Shown here: positions 63,736-64,000 of the stretch, piece by piece
Layout of the letters: the number at the start of each line of letters is the position of its first letter
Numbering within the stretch: position 1 is the stretch's first letter
NCBI RefSeq assembly: GCF_900094705.1
Contig: NZ_FMAR01000014.1
Span: 81,080-145,079 of the forward strand
Direction of reading: 5' to 3'
Length of the DNA stretch: 64,000 bases
Source: Chitinophaga costaii
Lineage (GTDB): Bacteria > Bacteroidota > Bacteroidia > Chitinophagales > Chitinophagaceae
Program-made: the position numbers and the translations under genes
Notes under the pieces: generated by a model
The model's input: only the letters and a program-made list of their open reading frames with translations
Told to the model about the DNA's origin: nothing
Databases searched by the model: none

Positions 63736-63763
63736 AGAGTAAACATTTGTATAGCAGAAGCAG

Positions 63764-63795
63764 AATGGCCTACGCTTTCGCGTAGGCCATTTTAG
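63764..63795 (+). terminator. Terminator after the ALDH gene
   Basis: AATGGCCTACGC (63764-63775) pairs perfectly with GCGTAGGCCATT (63780-63791) around a 4-base loop; a short T-run follows. Confidence 0.75.
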
Positions 63796-63836
63796 GTAAT
63801 AAATAATGGATCAAGTTGAAAACATGGGGGATTGCT

Positions 63837-64000
63837 CTAAGCATAAAGCTTAGCCAGTCTAAAAAGGAAAAATTCCACATCCCGTACCCCTCTCAAAGCG
63901 TTTCTGAACGATTTTACCTTCGCATTGAATGATTCCGCAGCAGCATTAGTAGCCCTGTTATTGAAGAAATTTAAAATGCCCAAATAATGCGTCTGTACCG
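63837..64000 (-). mobile_element. IS transposase, C-terminal end (ISL3/ISAon1-like), partial
   Basis: On the minus strand a frame enters from the right edge and stops at 63839-63837. It reads about 54 residues, including FFNNRATNAAAESFNAKV, RNALRGVRDVEFF and RLAKLYA at the end. The N-R-x-TN-AESFNAK-K pattern and the final RGVxxxxFFLxRLxKxYA are typical of the C-terminus of DDE transposases of the ISL3/ISAon1 type common in Bacteroidota. The upstream part and ends of the element lie outside the window. Confidence 0.78.

Overview
The window looks like chromosomal DNA of a Bacteroidota member, most likely family Chitinophagaceae (Chitinophaga-like). The clues are two giant secreted proteins with type IX secretion (T9SS) C-terminal signals, a DUF5686/CarboxypepD_reg outer-membrane protein, a TonB receptor with an N-terminal CarboxypepD_reg domain, promoter-like TAnnTTTG boxes close to start codons, and little Shine-Dalgarno signal. 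The genus is inferred, not demonstrated.

Layout. 1-1341: the end of a sensor histidine kinase, an RND-adaptor-like lipoprotein and a small exported Lys/Ala-rich peptide. 1621-7851 (minus): trhO, small membrane proteins, the DUF5686 protein and a metZ-type sulfhydrylase. 7919-9573: an OsmC protein and divergent metX. 9805-16606: TonB receptor, ychF (minus), a fused SpmA/SpmB-type protein and a polytopic membrane protein.

16666-50424 is a roughly 34-kb exopolysaccharide (EPS) locus. Its minus arm (response regulator, receiver-like/sugar transferase, GT2, GT4, GT2) probably starts synthesis. Its plus arm has GT2, a methyltransferase and an acyltransferase, then a 2256-aa secreted esterase/FN3/PA14 protein, then Wzc-like, acyltransferase, Wzx, glycosyltransferase, a 34-aa membrane peptide, Wzy, a half-size TolC-like protein, a secreted esterase and a third acyltransferase. 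A convergent 1974-aa esterase/PKD/beta-helix protein and a polysaccharide deacetylase close it. Three acyltransferases together with three related exported esterase domains suggest a glycan that is acylated inside and trimmed outside the cell. This is the most interesting system in the window.

50510-63735 is mostly housekeeping: metK, a catalytic-half GT5 protein divergent from panC-panD, a flippase-like UPF0104 membrane protein, two small tandem paralogues, ppk-ppx, panB, a HAD phosphatase, and a DUF1338 (HglS-type) plus ALDH7 pair that fits lysine/2-aminoadipate catabolism. The right edge (63837-64000, minus) is the C-terminal end of an IS transposase. No tRNA, rRNA or CRISPR array was recognised.
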